Source: Zantedeschia hybrid cultivar (Eukaryota; Streptophyta; Magnoliopsida; Alismatales; Araceae). From it: DNA of 64,000 nucleotides. Of this stretch, positions 33,354-45,050 are shown piece by piece (within the stretch, counting starts at the first letter, position 1; the number at the start of each line of letters is the position of its first letter). Below the pieces are notes generated by a model. That model searched no databases, had not been told where the DNA came from, and was given only the letters and a program-made list of their open reading frames with translations. The stretch lies in assembly GCA_030544215.1 (NCBI GenBank), contig JARZZO010000011.1, positions 2,094,001-2,158,000 of the forward strand. Reading direction: 5' to 3'. A program made the translations under genes and the position numbers.

Positions 33354-36146
33354 CTAAACTTAATCCATGATTTGTTTCCACATAGTTCATGGAAAAGTTC
33401 TACTACTTTTCTTTGCGTAAAGTCTAAAATGAACTATGGTACTCCTATCCCCATGAGAAGAGAAAAGCCACTTTGCGAGCGAGGTCTGAATGATCTCTGA
33501 TCAACGCAAAGGCATATTGACGCCGCCATTCTTGAGTAGAATACAACGCATGCAAATTACTGCATATTGAGGCCACCATTTTTTAGTAGAATAATCTAAA
33601 CATGGACGTTAATTAACATCCAAGATTCTAGTTTCCCGTTGATTCCGTAGCTCTGATCACCTTAATTTTGTGGATACTGGAACTAATGCATCTGTCCTAC
33701 GTAGATGCATGGGGAACTAACTACATATCGTCACAACGCAATCAAGCATGCATGCTCAAATGGATCAATCCGAAGCGGAGGCGAAGGCGAGATATATATG
33801 AATATAGCAACTTTAAGGATCCCTTCTCTATCCGTGGAGAAGGGTTTCTTCATCCACGGGCAATCAAAAGCTGGTTACTTAACGTCACCTTGTCAAACCT
33901 GCAATCTCATTTGCGTAGATTCTGCGACATACTGACGCTTTTGAAAGGTGTTTCCTTACTCCTTTTGTGAGAATATGCTTCAAGACGTAAGCTGTACGCA
34001 TGTACCAGCAGATCTAGGATATATGCCAGCCACAGTTTGCATAGGCGCCGTTCCAAGCAAAACGGCGTGCTTGCCGCTAGTCCGGCTTGTACAAGTTCTT
34101 AAGTTTTAATTTATTTGCAGAATAAGTTATTTGAAATTACTTATGCAGAATAATGTATATCAAAATTAGGCTTTGGAGAGGAAAGAAAGAACGAACTTGA
34201 AGAAGGGGAAAGAGAAAGTCGAGGAGCTTTAAACCTGCCCCTCAGAATTAAAGAGACATGCTACTAGAAACTGTTTTCATTGTAATGAACCTAAAAAACA
34301 CATTATCAATGGACGAAACAAAAAATGAGGTGTATTACTCAAGTTTGAAATTTCATCATCCTCTTAAGTACAAATCAGAGAAATTAAAATTACTAAAGAT
34401 AAAGAGCTTCCTACTTCAATTCGACCTAAAATTCCTGTTAATTAACTAAAGATTCCTGAGACTTTCTTCTAGCTCATGCAAAGTCTGATTGATGTCTAGC
34501 TAAGAGTTTCTTTTGGTTCATGCATAGCTAGAATCTTACTCTACTTAGGAGAAATGTCCACTTTTCTGAAATATATATATATAGTTTACTTCGTGGAACA
34601 AAGTGGGGCACAAAATTAAAGGAAATTTTGTCCTAAGGATATTGATCGTTACAACCTATCAATAGGAAAGCACAGCTACGATGTGGTTGATATCCAAAGT
34701 CAGGTGAGATGTCAAGTGTTCAATAACTATATGAGGTAGAAATGGATGGAAATCATAGATGGAAACATTGTGGTGTTGTGGCCTCTAAGGACATAGGAGA
34801 TCTAGTAGCTTAGGCCCTAGGGACTTGGGTGATTCTCAAGGAGAAAATCTTTCAGTGCCTGAAATAGCTAGCCAAGGAGAGTAGAGGAAGAAATCTTGGG
34901 ACTTGAGTTTCTTAGAGTGGGTGCACCCTTGTTGTCGATGTCTACATCACATTTTATAGGTTTCCTAGCCTTAGGCTGTTATTGAACAAGTTGTTCATTA
35001 TTGATTGTGTACCAACGTCACAATTAATAGCTTGATCACTTAGTGCTTGGTGTTCACGACATTATCGATGTCAATGATACAGTCAATGACTAATTATGAA
35101 GTGCCTTATCCTTTGAAAGCAATGTACATGTACCTCACTATTTTTAGGCATTTGTCCAAATCAATGGGCCATGCCTTTCGAAGTATTGTAGTGGCCACTG
35201 ATCAAGTCGTCACTGCCTTTTTCCTTGGAGAATGCTATTATACCATTCTTTTTGCCTACCCTCTTTACCACATACTTATTGAGAACTGTTTGATTGCTTC
35301 ATCAAAGAACACTCATTGAAGGCACTAATTACAATAAAAATTACATCAAAAGTAACTTTAATAAGTACCATATGATCGAATGATCAAATGTCTCATCATG
35401 ATGAGCATGGCAAATAGCATTCCTCTTTTCCTTGAGAACTTCTGACCCGCAAGATGATTGATAGGCACTTTAAAGAGTCACATAGGCGGCATTTGGAAAT
35501 GCGATAGATTATGGATTATAAATCTTTCAATAGTTGGAATCCATGGAAAAGACATAATCCAAATCAAATGGCCCAAGAGAGAAAAAGGCACAAGGAAAAT
35601 AATATCAAAAGATTACACAAACCAAAATTTTACATGAATTTTGAGGAGGAGAGTAGAAAAGGATAATAAAACATATTCATTCTTCCTCTTTTATCAAAAA
35701 ATAAGGGCAATAGAATAACTCCAAAAGCTATAACCTACAAATACCCAAATGAGATTTTAAACATTTAAATTCTCATAACTAAAATCTATACTTTTTTGAA
35801 AAGATGAAGATTAAGGAGTTTTTCATAGTCTACCAAAATTTGTCTTGGGATTGATTGTTTGCAAAGTTTGCTCGATCTCATGAGCCTGCTTAACTGATTG
35901 GATGGGATCATGTGAAAGCTTTTTGGGCTTTTTGCACTTGCTAGACTTAAGTGAGCTTATCCCATTCTTACCTTCTTCACTTTGCCCCCACACTCCAAAG
36001 TTCCTCAAGATGAATCTGTTAACTTACATACTCTTTTTTCTAGACATTTTCATACTTGGATTCCCATTTTATGTTGTTGCCTTTTTTTTTATATAAATTT
36101 TTGGCACTTTGGACTGAGTGGTGAAATGTGTTGCTCCAATGCTACC
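32976..36146. other. no gene seen; contains (TA)n
   Basis: Long (TA)n at 33313-33351. A short region at 33810-33870 can form two competing small hairpins (CCCTTCTC/GAGAAGGG and CCGTGGA/TCCACGG). Frames at 33668-33970, 34258-34449 and 35047-35319 carry no recognised domain. Confidence 0.4.
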
Positions 36147-37060
36147 TGATGTAGCCGAAGCTATCACGACCGAATTCCGAAGCTGGAATCCGAAGTTACG
36201 GATCCGGAGCTGGGTCGGATCGGTGTTTTAGAGGCCCGACGGGGATCCGGAAGGTGAAGGAGGCAGAGGCGAAGCCGAAGGTCCGAGGCCGAGAGCCGCT
36301 CGGTCGGAGGTTGGCTTGTCTTCGGGAAGTGGGGCCGAAGCTCCTTCGGTAGACGAAGGGGCGGCGCGAAACCGAGCCTCCTTCGGTCGCGGGGCAGCAG
36401 GCGCACGGCGTCGAGACCAAGGAGAGGAGTCCGAAATCGGCAGCCGAGACCGACTCGGGAAGGTCGGCGATGATTCGAATCGAGCTCCTGCAGGAGGGAA
36501 AGAAGAAGAAACCGGTCAGCAGGAGTCCCGGGCTTCGGCCCTAAGGAACTCCCTCCGACGGTCAAGTTAGCTCATGAAGATGATTCGATTCAGAAGGTAA
36601 ATAGTAGCTTTAATGCTATTTGGACTGTAGTCCTTGAGGGTCTCGGAGGCATATGAAGCATACCTTTGGCAATAAATAGCGGTGTATTTATAGCAGAGGA
36701 TAGATGATGGTTAACGGTGATAGCCGATATAGGACTATGTCCGGGCTTACTGGTAAACCGCCATAGTGCCTAGTCCTCCACCGGAGTGGGCCGGACTCGG
36801 CTATCGGGCCGAAGGGGGTTGGGCCGCTGATGGGCCGAAGCCTGCTGGGCCTAGGGCTGCTGCGCTGCTCCCGGGCCGTAGACTGGTGGGCCGCTGACGG
36901 GCTGAAACCTGTTGGGCCGGGAGCAACGGTGCCGCTTACGGGCCGAGGGCTATTGGGCCGCTGATGGGCCGAAGGCTCTCTGAAGGCCTTCTACTGCTGC
37001 TGTTGGGCTGAATTGGGTTTGGACTTGTTTTAATGGGCCGAATCGGATTCTGCCTCATCA
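36147..37060 (-). mobile_element. gypsy solo LTR, minus strand (914 bp)
   Basis: Same family as 20274-21166, in the opposite orientation: on the minus strand it begins TGATGAGGCAGAATCCGATT and ends GCTTCGGCTACATCA. Flanks CTACC (36142-36146) and TTACC (37061-37065), 4 of 5 matching. TATA box (minus CTATAAATAC) at about 36684-36693. GGCCCA-rich U3 at 36770-37010. No internal region on either side. Confidence 0.88.
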
Positions 37061-37065
37061 TTACC

Positions 37066-37708
37066 TTTAGTAGATAAGTATATCCCCCTAGCACCATTTA
37101 GACCATTAATCACCTACCTCCAACTTGATGGCTCCTCAGACCATTAGATGATAAAAGCAACCATATGATAATAGTCATACTTTCCTTGGCCTTAGGTCCC
37201 TAATCCTTGGCGGTAATGAAAATCCCTAGTCAGTCGCAACTTGTGCTTTCTTCCTTCTCCTCCTTATGTCATTTTCTTCTTCTCTAGTCATGGACCACTA
37301 GAACTGGTCGTGTTCCTCGGCATGCTTCACATCCTCGCGGGTTACTTCTTGTAAGTGCTTTTCTCTCTTAATCCTTCTTTATGACCCGTATAGGAAAGTT
37401 AGGAGATTCTTTAGTTTCCTTTAGTTGATTCCTCTATCAGCTTGAAGTTGATTCCTTCAAGGCCAATTTCTTCTTCTTCTTGTTCTTTGGTCTCTATTAG
37501 TACTTACAAACCTACTGACATTTGGACATAGTTTGATCTACCAGAGATGTTAATAGTAGAACTCTGGCGTTTCCTCCCTTTTCGTCTCCACATATAACCC
37601 TTTGTGCTACTTTATTTGGAACATTCACAAGTACGAAATACAATCATTCTATTTCTACGATACCAGCAACCAACACAAGTGTACATTCCAATCCACATTT
37701 CTAACAAT
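37066..37708. other. no gene seen
   Basis: T/C-rich mixed sequence without recognisable coding content. Confidence 0.4.
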
Positions 37709-37910
37709 CAAGGGCGGATCCAGTATGGATCTAGTGGGGTCACAAGACCCTACTGGATTATGGGATTCCCTTGTAGGGAATATAGGTTAGGAGTCTAGTG
37801 ACCCCACTAACCTGTCTAATTCAGTGACCCAAGCTTTCCTGTCTTCTAATTTGGCCCATAGTACTCAATTCAGGTGACTCCACTGGACAAAATTCATGTG
37901 TCTGCCATTG
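37709..37910. mobile_element. hAT-like MITE, CAGTGGCGGA family (copy 3, short)
   Basis: Starts CAAGGGCGGATCCAG and ends TGTGTCTGCCATTG. The flanks CTAACAAT (37701-37708) and CTAGCAAC (37911-37918) match at 6 of 8. At 202 bp it is the shortest copy; the AT-rich centre of the others is missing. Confidence 0.72.
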
Positions 37911-37946
37911 CTAGCAACAATTTTTATACATTCCATGCATTACGTG

Positions 37947-38417
37947 TAGGGGCAGAGCCATGCTGGGGCGAGGGGGGCCAATCACATTTGATTTTGGCGC
38001 AAGGTTTCCCTATTTTGTTAGCTCATTGCTATTTTTACTCCGATCACTTTTAGAATTTATTTCTAAAACTTGAAAAATGCACCCACACTTTTGGCTGGTT
38101 TCTAATTATGCATTGTATGTACGTAACTTTCCCCCTCCCTCTTCTTTGAACGGGTCAAAGTTTTTCTATTTACAATCAAATAACACAACTCTCCTATTGG
38201 TGTGTTTCTCAGTTTCATATCAGCTCTAAATCTCTCTGCCAGTTCATTTTCTTTATGTTATTTACTTGTAATATATTTTTATTATTACAAATTATTATTA
38301 GTTTCTGATTATTAGGTTTTACTAATATTCTACACGACCTAACCCACCAGTACAACAAAAATTCATGCTTAGAATCACATTTTAGGAATACATGCGCACA
38401 ATGTGACACTAAGGGTA

Positions 38418-38453
<36 letters not shown>

Positions 38454-38685
38454 GTATATATATATATATATATATGTATTATGTGAATGAAATGAAATTA
38501 AGTTTTTGCATGATTTTTGAATTCTGTATTATGTGAATGAAATGAAATTAAGTTTTTGCATGATTTTTGAATTCTACAACAAAGTTTATTTTTTGCTCTA
38601 TAAAAACTTTTATTACATATTGGTTAAAAATAATTTAGTAAAATTACTTTGGCTCCCCAACCTAAAAATCCTGGCTACGCCCTTG
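37947..38685. mobile_element. hAT-like non-autonomous element, GGGGCAGAGCCA type
   Basis: Left end TAGGGGCAGAGCCATGCTGG; right end complement CAAGGGCGTAGCCAGGATTT. Flanks ATTACGTG (37939-37946) and ATCACGTG (38686-38693), 7 of 8. The interior holds TA/TATG-rich simple sequence (38421-38476) and a perfect 50-bp tandem duplication. No transposase frame. Confidence 0.75.
38476..38575. repeat. perfect tandem duplication, 2 x 50 bp
   Basis: GTATTATGTGAATGAAATGA... through ...GATTTTTGAATTCT is repeated without a mismatch (38476-38525, 38526-38575), directly after a (TA)n/TATG tract. Confidence 0.9.
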
Positions 38686-39042
38686 ATCACGTGTTGCAAA
38701 ATCCACTAGAAGAAAATAATGCATTACACATTTTGAATCAGATGCATTCACATGCAAGCATATGCATATTTAGAAGGACCTAATAAAGAAGACCCTTATA
38801 ACACATGATTTCTTAATGTTAAAGATCTGCTAAATTTACAGACACCTCAGGATGTAATTGTCTTCAAGTTCCTTACCCGAGTTTTTTGCTTTATCAAAGA
38901 TTCACCATCACCCCAATCATTCACTTTTGTGCCCTGCAAAAAATCAGAAGAAAAAACTAACTCACATTGTCAAATGTATTAACATAGAATACATACAAGA
39001 AGAAACAGTAGGTACTTATCAAAGAAGAAAAAGAGAAAGGAC

Positions 39043-39360
39043 TTTTTTTACTCCTTATAATTTTTTAATATTTTGCATAAATCTACACAATCTTCATATT
39101 TATTTTAAGCTCTCTACAATCTTTAACCCCTTCTCAAAAAACTTCTTCGCTTAGCAATCGTTAAAAATGAATATTCATATAATATTCTTTCTATGAACTA
39201 TATTTTTGTTAAAATATATTAAGAATATTCTAAAAATATTTCTAATATATTATCCTTTTATGGTTGCTAATCAGAAGGACTTTTAAGGAGAATTCGAAGA
39301 TTACGGAGGTTTGAAATAAATATGAAGATTATAAATACTAAATAGAATATTAAAAAAATG
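39043..39360. repeat. foldback element, family shared with 63049-63239
   Basis: The left arm (TTTTTTACTCCTTATAATTT...) and the right arm (...GATTATAAATACTAAATAGAATATTAAAAAAATG) are imperfect complements, with CTTCATATTTATTT / AAATAAATATGAAG as the clearest pair. Confidence 0.55.
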
Positions 39361-40612
39361 TTGGGATCAAAAATAAAAAAATCCACAGATTCATTATTGG
39401 GTTGTTGGTCGTTCGTTTTCCATGTTCTTCCGTTCTCCATGGCAAAACTGCTAAAATACAACGTTATGTCATAAGCATGCAAGAAATTCTCTAGAATCCG
39501 ATAGCTTGGGGTTTCATATACTGCAGAAAGGTGAACCAAAACGATCTTTTGTCCGAAAGTTAACCCAACCTGACTTTATAAGTTTATAACCTGCTCAGGC
39601 ATCTCGACATGTAAGACCTTTCTATGGATTTTGGGAACCTTTTGCATTTCTATATTGCGTTCATCGAGTTCATTTTTATCAATTAGCTTGAATCGAAAAG
39701 CCTTTATAAAAGAAAAGAAGGGATCCTCTAAGTGCAGGTTTAGATGATACTAAGACAGTACAGAAAATGATATTTTTCCGTCGAGTTAGAAAGCTCAGCG
39801 GACCACACTCCCCTCTCATTGCATTGACCGAGTTCGGTCAGCCAGTGCACTGAGCAGCCACTGGGAGTTGTTTACATGTTGGCATTTCCTGGGACCGACA
39901 GACTGTGAGCATCCACGAGAATATCTGTTTTTTCTCCAGCTGCTTTTGTTCTCAAATATCTCATATCATCCTTTCCTACTTCTACCTAAAACACAATTAG
40001 TTCTACAGGGACGTACACAGTAGCGTCGGTGAATGAAAAGGCTTTGCTTCTAGATATATAGGAACTTCTCCTTGCATGCATGGCTGCCATGGATCTAGAC
40101 AGAGGGAGAGAGATAATACACCATCACAAGTACGTACAAAAGTGCCTACCCGGCCCGGCCGTTGTCAAAGAATTAGGCAAAACAGTCTGAGCACCAGGTA
40201 TTGGCCTCACCCTTGTGCATCATATTACCATGTGGCAGGTGACGATTCAAATTTGATCACCCAATCAAAAGAAGTTAGGACATCATGAAAGCTAAGTTTA
40301 GATGAATGCTTAGCAGTTGTCAACCACTCAATCCAGGATGTGATGCAGTGGATCAGTTGGCAAATATCAGTATATATCTGTTAGCTCATAATCTCTGCTT
40401 CATTGCTTCACGTTTCACATGGTCGCTAATTAATAATCACTTCATTTAAGATTGAAGAATATATATAACTCCGTATTTACATCTTACTGGCTGCCTTGTC
40501 CAGCAACCGGATGGAAAGAATTGAAAAGAATATGATTATTATATGGAGAGACGTTAGTGCAAAGACTTGATTTCCTACGCTCTCCGTAGGTCTTGCAGAT
40601 CAGGGGGGCCGA
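39361..40612. other. intergenic, 3' flank of LURP-one gene 1
   Basis: No gene recognised. The part next to 40613 would carry the 3' UTR of the minus-strand gene. Confidence 0.4.
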
Positions 40613-41714
40613 TCATCTCATGGCGTCGTTGATCATAACAAGGGCCATGACCAAGGATTGGTCCATCCCCGGCTGCACCTCCATACTGAGAACATCTTTC
40701 CCGAGCAGCTCCCCGCGTGCGCCGGCACCGGAGAACTTCCTGTAGACCTGCAACAAAACCCACCACCATGCACATTGATCTCTTCGTTCATGAAGATTTG
40801 GTAGAAAGGAAGGTAGCGATAGATCGAAAGATTTGCAGAACAATTTGGCACAGGGCCCGAAGCTGCCCAATGGTACATCTAAATAGACTACGCACCTCGG
40901 CTACCAGCGGCGAGCCGGCGGGTCCAGCGAAGATCCGAGACCGTTCGTCGTGGCGTGACCAGCTCATCCGGTAGGCGGGGGCAGTGGCTTCCTCCTGCTG
41001 GTTGAACACGGGCGACACGGTAAAGCTGGGGTTGCCCAAGGCCTTTGTGACCCTGAAGAGCGGTCTCTGCTGGCCGCCCAGCCTTGATAAGACGTCGTGA
41101 TCGCCCTCATAAACCTCCCAGCTGTTCGCGATGCTGAGCTTCTGCATGCCAAGAAGAATGTCCAAGTCAAACATGTGTTAAAGACGCTTTGCACATGGAA
41201 CATGCCAAGAAGAAGCTGCGGTTTCAGCGCATGGGAAAACCAGCGGTGGGGTAGAAAAGGTTGGGCCTGTGTAGTGTCTTTCCGACGGACCAGAAGGAAC
41301 TTAGGGCTAGTCAGAGGCCGGTCAGAGGTAGAAAGATGTGTTGCTACGCACCTTGCGGCAGCGGCGGACCGTGAGCAGGACGTTGCCGGCGCGGTCCATT
41401 AGGTGCGCCTCCTCCCTCCAGTTCTGCGCGTAGTTGTCGACCCGGAACACCATCCTCCCGTCGGAGTCGTCGTACACGGTGTAACCCCTGCCGTTGAACA
41501 GCAGGGACTTGCACCACACAGTCAGCCGGACAGCAGACGGGGAGCTAAGATTTGGGGAGACCACAGCCACGGATGGCAAGGCTTCCCCGTCTGCAGCGCC
41601 CCTCGGGTTCCCCATGTCGGGACGGCAGCTGCGACGGCACCGGTGCGTTATTATCGCCATCCCATGGGGCGTGCAGCCTTCTTTTCCGCCTATCTGCACG
41701 GTGGCTACGGCCAT
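40613..41714 (-). CDS. LURP-one-related protein (gene 1), three exons
   Basis: Joined on the minus strand from exons 41352-41714, 40896-41141 and 40613-40747 (744 nt, 247 residues), all introns phase 0 with GT/AG ends (donors GTGCGT, acceptors ATGCAG and TTGCAG). The product belongs to the LURP-one family (PF04525, tubby-C-terminal-like fold). In order: LTVWCKSLLFNGRGYTVYDD (about 64-83), VFRVDNYAQNW, LMDRAGNVLLTVRR, WEVYEGD, and a C-terminal strand plus helix, LLGKDVLSMEVQPGMDQSLV. Arabidopsis LURP1 acts in defence against oomycetes and related proteins may bind membrane lipid; the role of this one is not known. It closely resembles gene 2, 5.9 kb away on the same strand. The start is at 41714; a later Met at residue 34 would drop an N-terminal tail and remains possible. 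Confidence 0.88.
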
Positions 41715-41738
41715 ACACGAAAGTTGATGGATAAAACT

Positions 41739-41769
<31 letters not shown>

Positions 41770-41858
41770 TAAGCAGGTTGGAGTTGCTATGGAAAGTAAA
41801 GAGAGAAAAGAATGAGCTGGATGGAGTTGCCGTGGAAAGATGTCTCCAACTATAAATA
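41739..41858 (-). promoter_or_regulatory. promoter region of LURP-one gene 1: (GA)n leader and TATA-like site
   Basis: (AG)n at 41739-41767 starts 25 bp upstream of the ATG and reads as (CT)n in the gene's leader. A TATA-like GTATTTATAG lies at about 41851-41858 on the minus strand, about 140 bp upstream of the ATG. Confidence 0.45.
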
Positions 41859-41860
41859 CA

Positions 41861-43121
41861 CAAGATGGGGAGGGGAAGGGATTAAGGAGCTAAGGCGGTG
41901 GTCCTACGCCTTGCGCTGGCCTGTTTCGAATGTGCTGCGCAAGTGAGAGCCAACGTGCAAAATGATGTTGTTCTTTTTTGAAAGGAGGCGCAGAGCACGG
42001 TCAGGTCAGACTTGGAGACTTGTCTGTCCGAGTGACGACTTCGTGCGGCGCTTTTGCTTCGCACTGGCAGTGAGAGGGTACGTGGTGCTCCGTTGTGCAT
42101 CTACTTTTGTGACGTGAACGGTGACGAGCTATACCCTCTAGGCGGCTATGGAACAGTACCCATGGTACGTGCAAGAACGTTGACCAGATTCCTGTGTTGA
42201 CAACGGCAGCTCTTCTCTCATCCGTTGCTCCGCTTGATGGGGATCAGACGGCGAATTGTGGCGGGGTGCATGCGCCGGCTTAGGGCGGTGGCCCTGGCAA
42301 ATGGGGCGTGCTGCATGCACCGGAGCGAAACTTTCCTTTTAGTGGGGGTGGGGGGGTTCTTAGGGCGTTCAAAATCTCGCCAAACAGTTGAACAAGGGGT
42401 GCATAAATGTGCGGCCTGCTGTATTAATTCCGTGCGGTGGATGAAGTGGGACGCAGGGAACAGGAGTCTAAGGTCAAACTCGTATCTGATGTTGGTCAAA
42501 ATCGTGCCGATGGAGGGCACCAACATATCTATGCCTCCAAGGAAACAAAAATAAAAAGTGACCAACACGTTAGAATTGAGATTTAAGTGATATCTATGTA
42601 AAGAAAAAATAGTGATCGAAGGGTGGTAGATTTAAGGTGTTCAAAACGGTAGAAATGGCTCGAGCACGTTTAGGCCTCGATGGCCCAATAGGCTCAAAAA
42701 AGATTCGTCCAACTTAGCCCAATTGGTTTAGGGTTAATTTCCATGAAAATTGATTTTGGCAAGTGGCCACATCCATGACTGAGAACATATTAAAGTTTTT
42801 GGACAGATCCCTCAGCAACTTAAGTTAATATTGGACCACTCTCTCAGCAATGGAATCCCATTGTTAGGAGGACGAAGGACAATGTGGGACAAACAAAATT
42901 TATTTAACTGACATGCCTGCCTCGTCTGTAGGATGTATGGTCAAGATCATAACAATAGATCGACTCTATCCCGATAGCGTTGTTGGGCTGTACAATTAAA
43001 AATCTTAAGATATTAAAAGGAGAGGATAAAGTTTTTTAGAACTATTATGCTAATGTGGAACTAATCTAACAAGACTATTCTAATGAGTGATAATGGAGCT
43101 ACAAGATTTCTTCACTCCTCG
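41861..43121. other. upstream region, no gene
   Basis: Moderately GC-rich to about 42500, then AT-rich. Opposing frames here (for example 42218-42568 and 42225-42554) mirror one another and show no domain. Confidence 0.4.
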
Positions 43122-43429
43122 AGGTTGTTTGTTTCAACATAAAACAACATAAACTAAAATAATTTTTTTGTTTTACGATGTTTAAGGATGTTCGAAATGA
43201 TGTAAAGTAAAATCATGTCTAAATCTCGTCTGTTCACTTGGTAAGCCAATTTTCTTGTTTCACAGTTTCAGTTTACAGGAAATGCTTATTGTAAATCAAA
43301 AGTAGAAGATTGAAACTTTATCTTGTTTTATTTTACAAGTAACCAAACAATGTTTTATTTTACTTATTTTAAATTTAGTGATTTTGAAACTTGTGAATTA
43401 CGGAGTTTAACATTAAAACAAACAACCCT
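43122..43429. mobile_element. MITE with GGTTGTTTGTTT ends (copy 1)
   Basis: Left end GGTTGTTTGTTTCAACATAAAA; the right end reads AACATTAAAACAAACAACC. The arms are complementary. The interior has ATTTTGAAACTTGTGA, shared with 49445-49755 and 52921-53185. No certain target duplication. Confidence 0.6.
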
Positions 43430-43497
43430 TTAGTAACCCATTAAGATGGATAAGATGATGCCTAATAGAGGGTGACCCAGAGAAGAGATACTAGCTT

Positions 43498-43609
43498 TGA
43501 GAGAGAGAGAGAGCGAGCTTCTAACCGTTGTAGTTTCACAGCCAGATATTGAGAGAGAGAGAGAGAGAGAGCGCTTCTGAGCGTTGTAGTTTCACAGCCA
43601 GATACTGAA
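43498..43609. repeat. tandem duplication with (GA)n
   Basis: Two units of about 55 bp, each a (GA)n run followed by GCGTTGTAGTTTCACAGCCA-like sequence, with few differences. Confidence 0.85.
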
Positions 43610-43611
43610 AT

Positions 43612-44626
43612 TTGACTTATCGCAGCTTCTCTTCATGCTTACTTGAGAACAAAATATGTGCAGCTAGCGGTCAGCACGATCACATGCCCTTAGCTACAGG
43701 CTTAGTACTTTTGGAGATAGTCTTTCGGAACGGCCACAAGATGGACCCCAAAAGCCACATTTGTTGCAAGATATTCCACAAGTCTTATCCTAACCGCTCT
43801 AATGTTGAAGAGTTGGACTCTGATGGCCTTAAGAGAGCTCCTAATGCTTTGAATCAAACAGCCACCATTGGTTACCTCTATGGCTTCTTCTCTTTCTTCT
43901 ATTTTTCGTTTTGGCCTAGTAATGGGCCGTTCGCCGGTATGGTTTGTTTTGTGGACCATCCCTTGTTCTCGTGGTGTACTTGCCCTGGTCCTCTATTTTA
44001 TTTCTTTTCTTTCTCTGTGTATTTCCTTTACTTGATGGTTAAATGAAACTAGGTGTTTTTATTGACAAAAAAAATAGTGTACTCCTCTCATTTTAATTAA
44101 TCATCTAAGGAAAATACTTTTTGTACTCTCATGCGTTAATTATATCTTTAATGTACGCCAAATCTCTCAACTATGTAATTGAATTTATTGCAGTAAAACT
44201 TTTATTATCATGATAAAAGTGCATTCAATTGATCATGATATCTTAAGAAAGTACATTAGGGGTGTAAGAATAACATCATCCTATTTATTATAGTGGATGC
44301 GAGCTATAATGGTCTTGGCAATGAGGACGATGAAAAAAGTGCTTATTCTTCGACAAGCTACTTGCACGAGAGTTCCCATCATGCAGAAAAAGTCCTCGAG
44401 TACTGAAAGCTACGTAAAGCGCGCGGGAGAGGCGGGAACAAAGTGCTAACCACGAAAGCATGCCGAAATAAAAAAAGTCAAGATGACGTTATCTGGGGGA
44501 GGTGGTGGTGTGGGATTGAAACAGTGGCATATGGTGACATTTTGTGTTTGTGACTTGTGCGGGATGACAAGCTTGTTTAGCATCATCTTGTCCAAGGCTT
44601 GCAATCTCATCCATGTTCTCTAGAAG
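43612..44626. other. unassigned; possible LINE 3' tail
   Basis: An open frame at 43612-44046 has no recognised domain. Its end (T-rich, TTGATGGTTAAATGAAACTAGG then a short A tract at 44068-44075) resembles a LINE 3' UTR. Not enough to call. Confidence 0.3.
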
Positions 44627-44634
44627 GTGATAGC

Positions 44635-45042
44635 TAGGGATGTAAAGTGGGTGGACTGAATTGGATTATGCGATAATTTATATCTTATTTAAATTCAAAA
44701 TAATTCAATCTAATTTTAGTCTTGTCTAGATTCAGTCCAAGTTAACTTAAATTCAGTCCAAATTCAGCCTCCATTCAACAACGAGTGAGTTCGGTTAGGT
44801 TGGATTATGCCGGTCCTGTTTATAAATGATTTCTTAAAAGTGTTTTAATTTTTGTATGAATTATTATAAAAGTCAATAGATTAAATTGGATCAGTCCGTT
44901 TTCAGTCCAACTTAATCTAAATTTAACTAATGTCAACCTTAATTTATTTCACCCCTATTTATGTAACTTGAATCAACCCAATTTCTTTTAATATGAACTG
45001 AGTTAGATTGAGCCACGAGCTGGCCCACTATTGACACCCCCA
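44635..45042. mobile_element. hAT-like MITE, TAGGGGTGT family (copy 3)
   Basis: Starts TAGGGATGTAAAGTGGGTGG and ends ACTATTGACACCCCCA. Flanks GTGATAGC (44627-44634) and ATGATAGC (45043-45050), 7 of 8. The interior has many TTCAGTCCAA/TTGGATTAAG-like words. Confidence 0.75.
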
Positions 45043-45050
45043 ATGATAGC

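Noticed and set aside
42218..42568. Opposing frames of 116 and 109 codons
   Set aside because: Overlapping on both strands, Cys/Arg-rich and without recognisable family; likely chance frames in GC-rich DNA.
43612..44046. 144-codon frame as a host gene
   Set aside because: Phe/Tyr-rich C-terminus from T-rich DNA, no domain, and a LINE-like tail; insufficient support.
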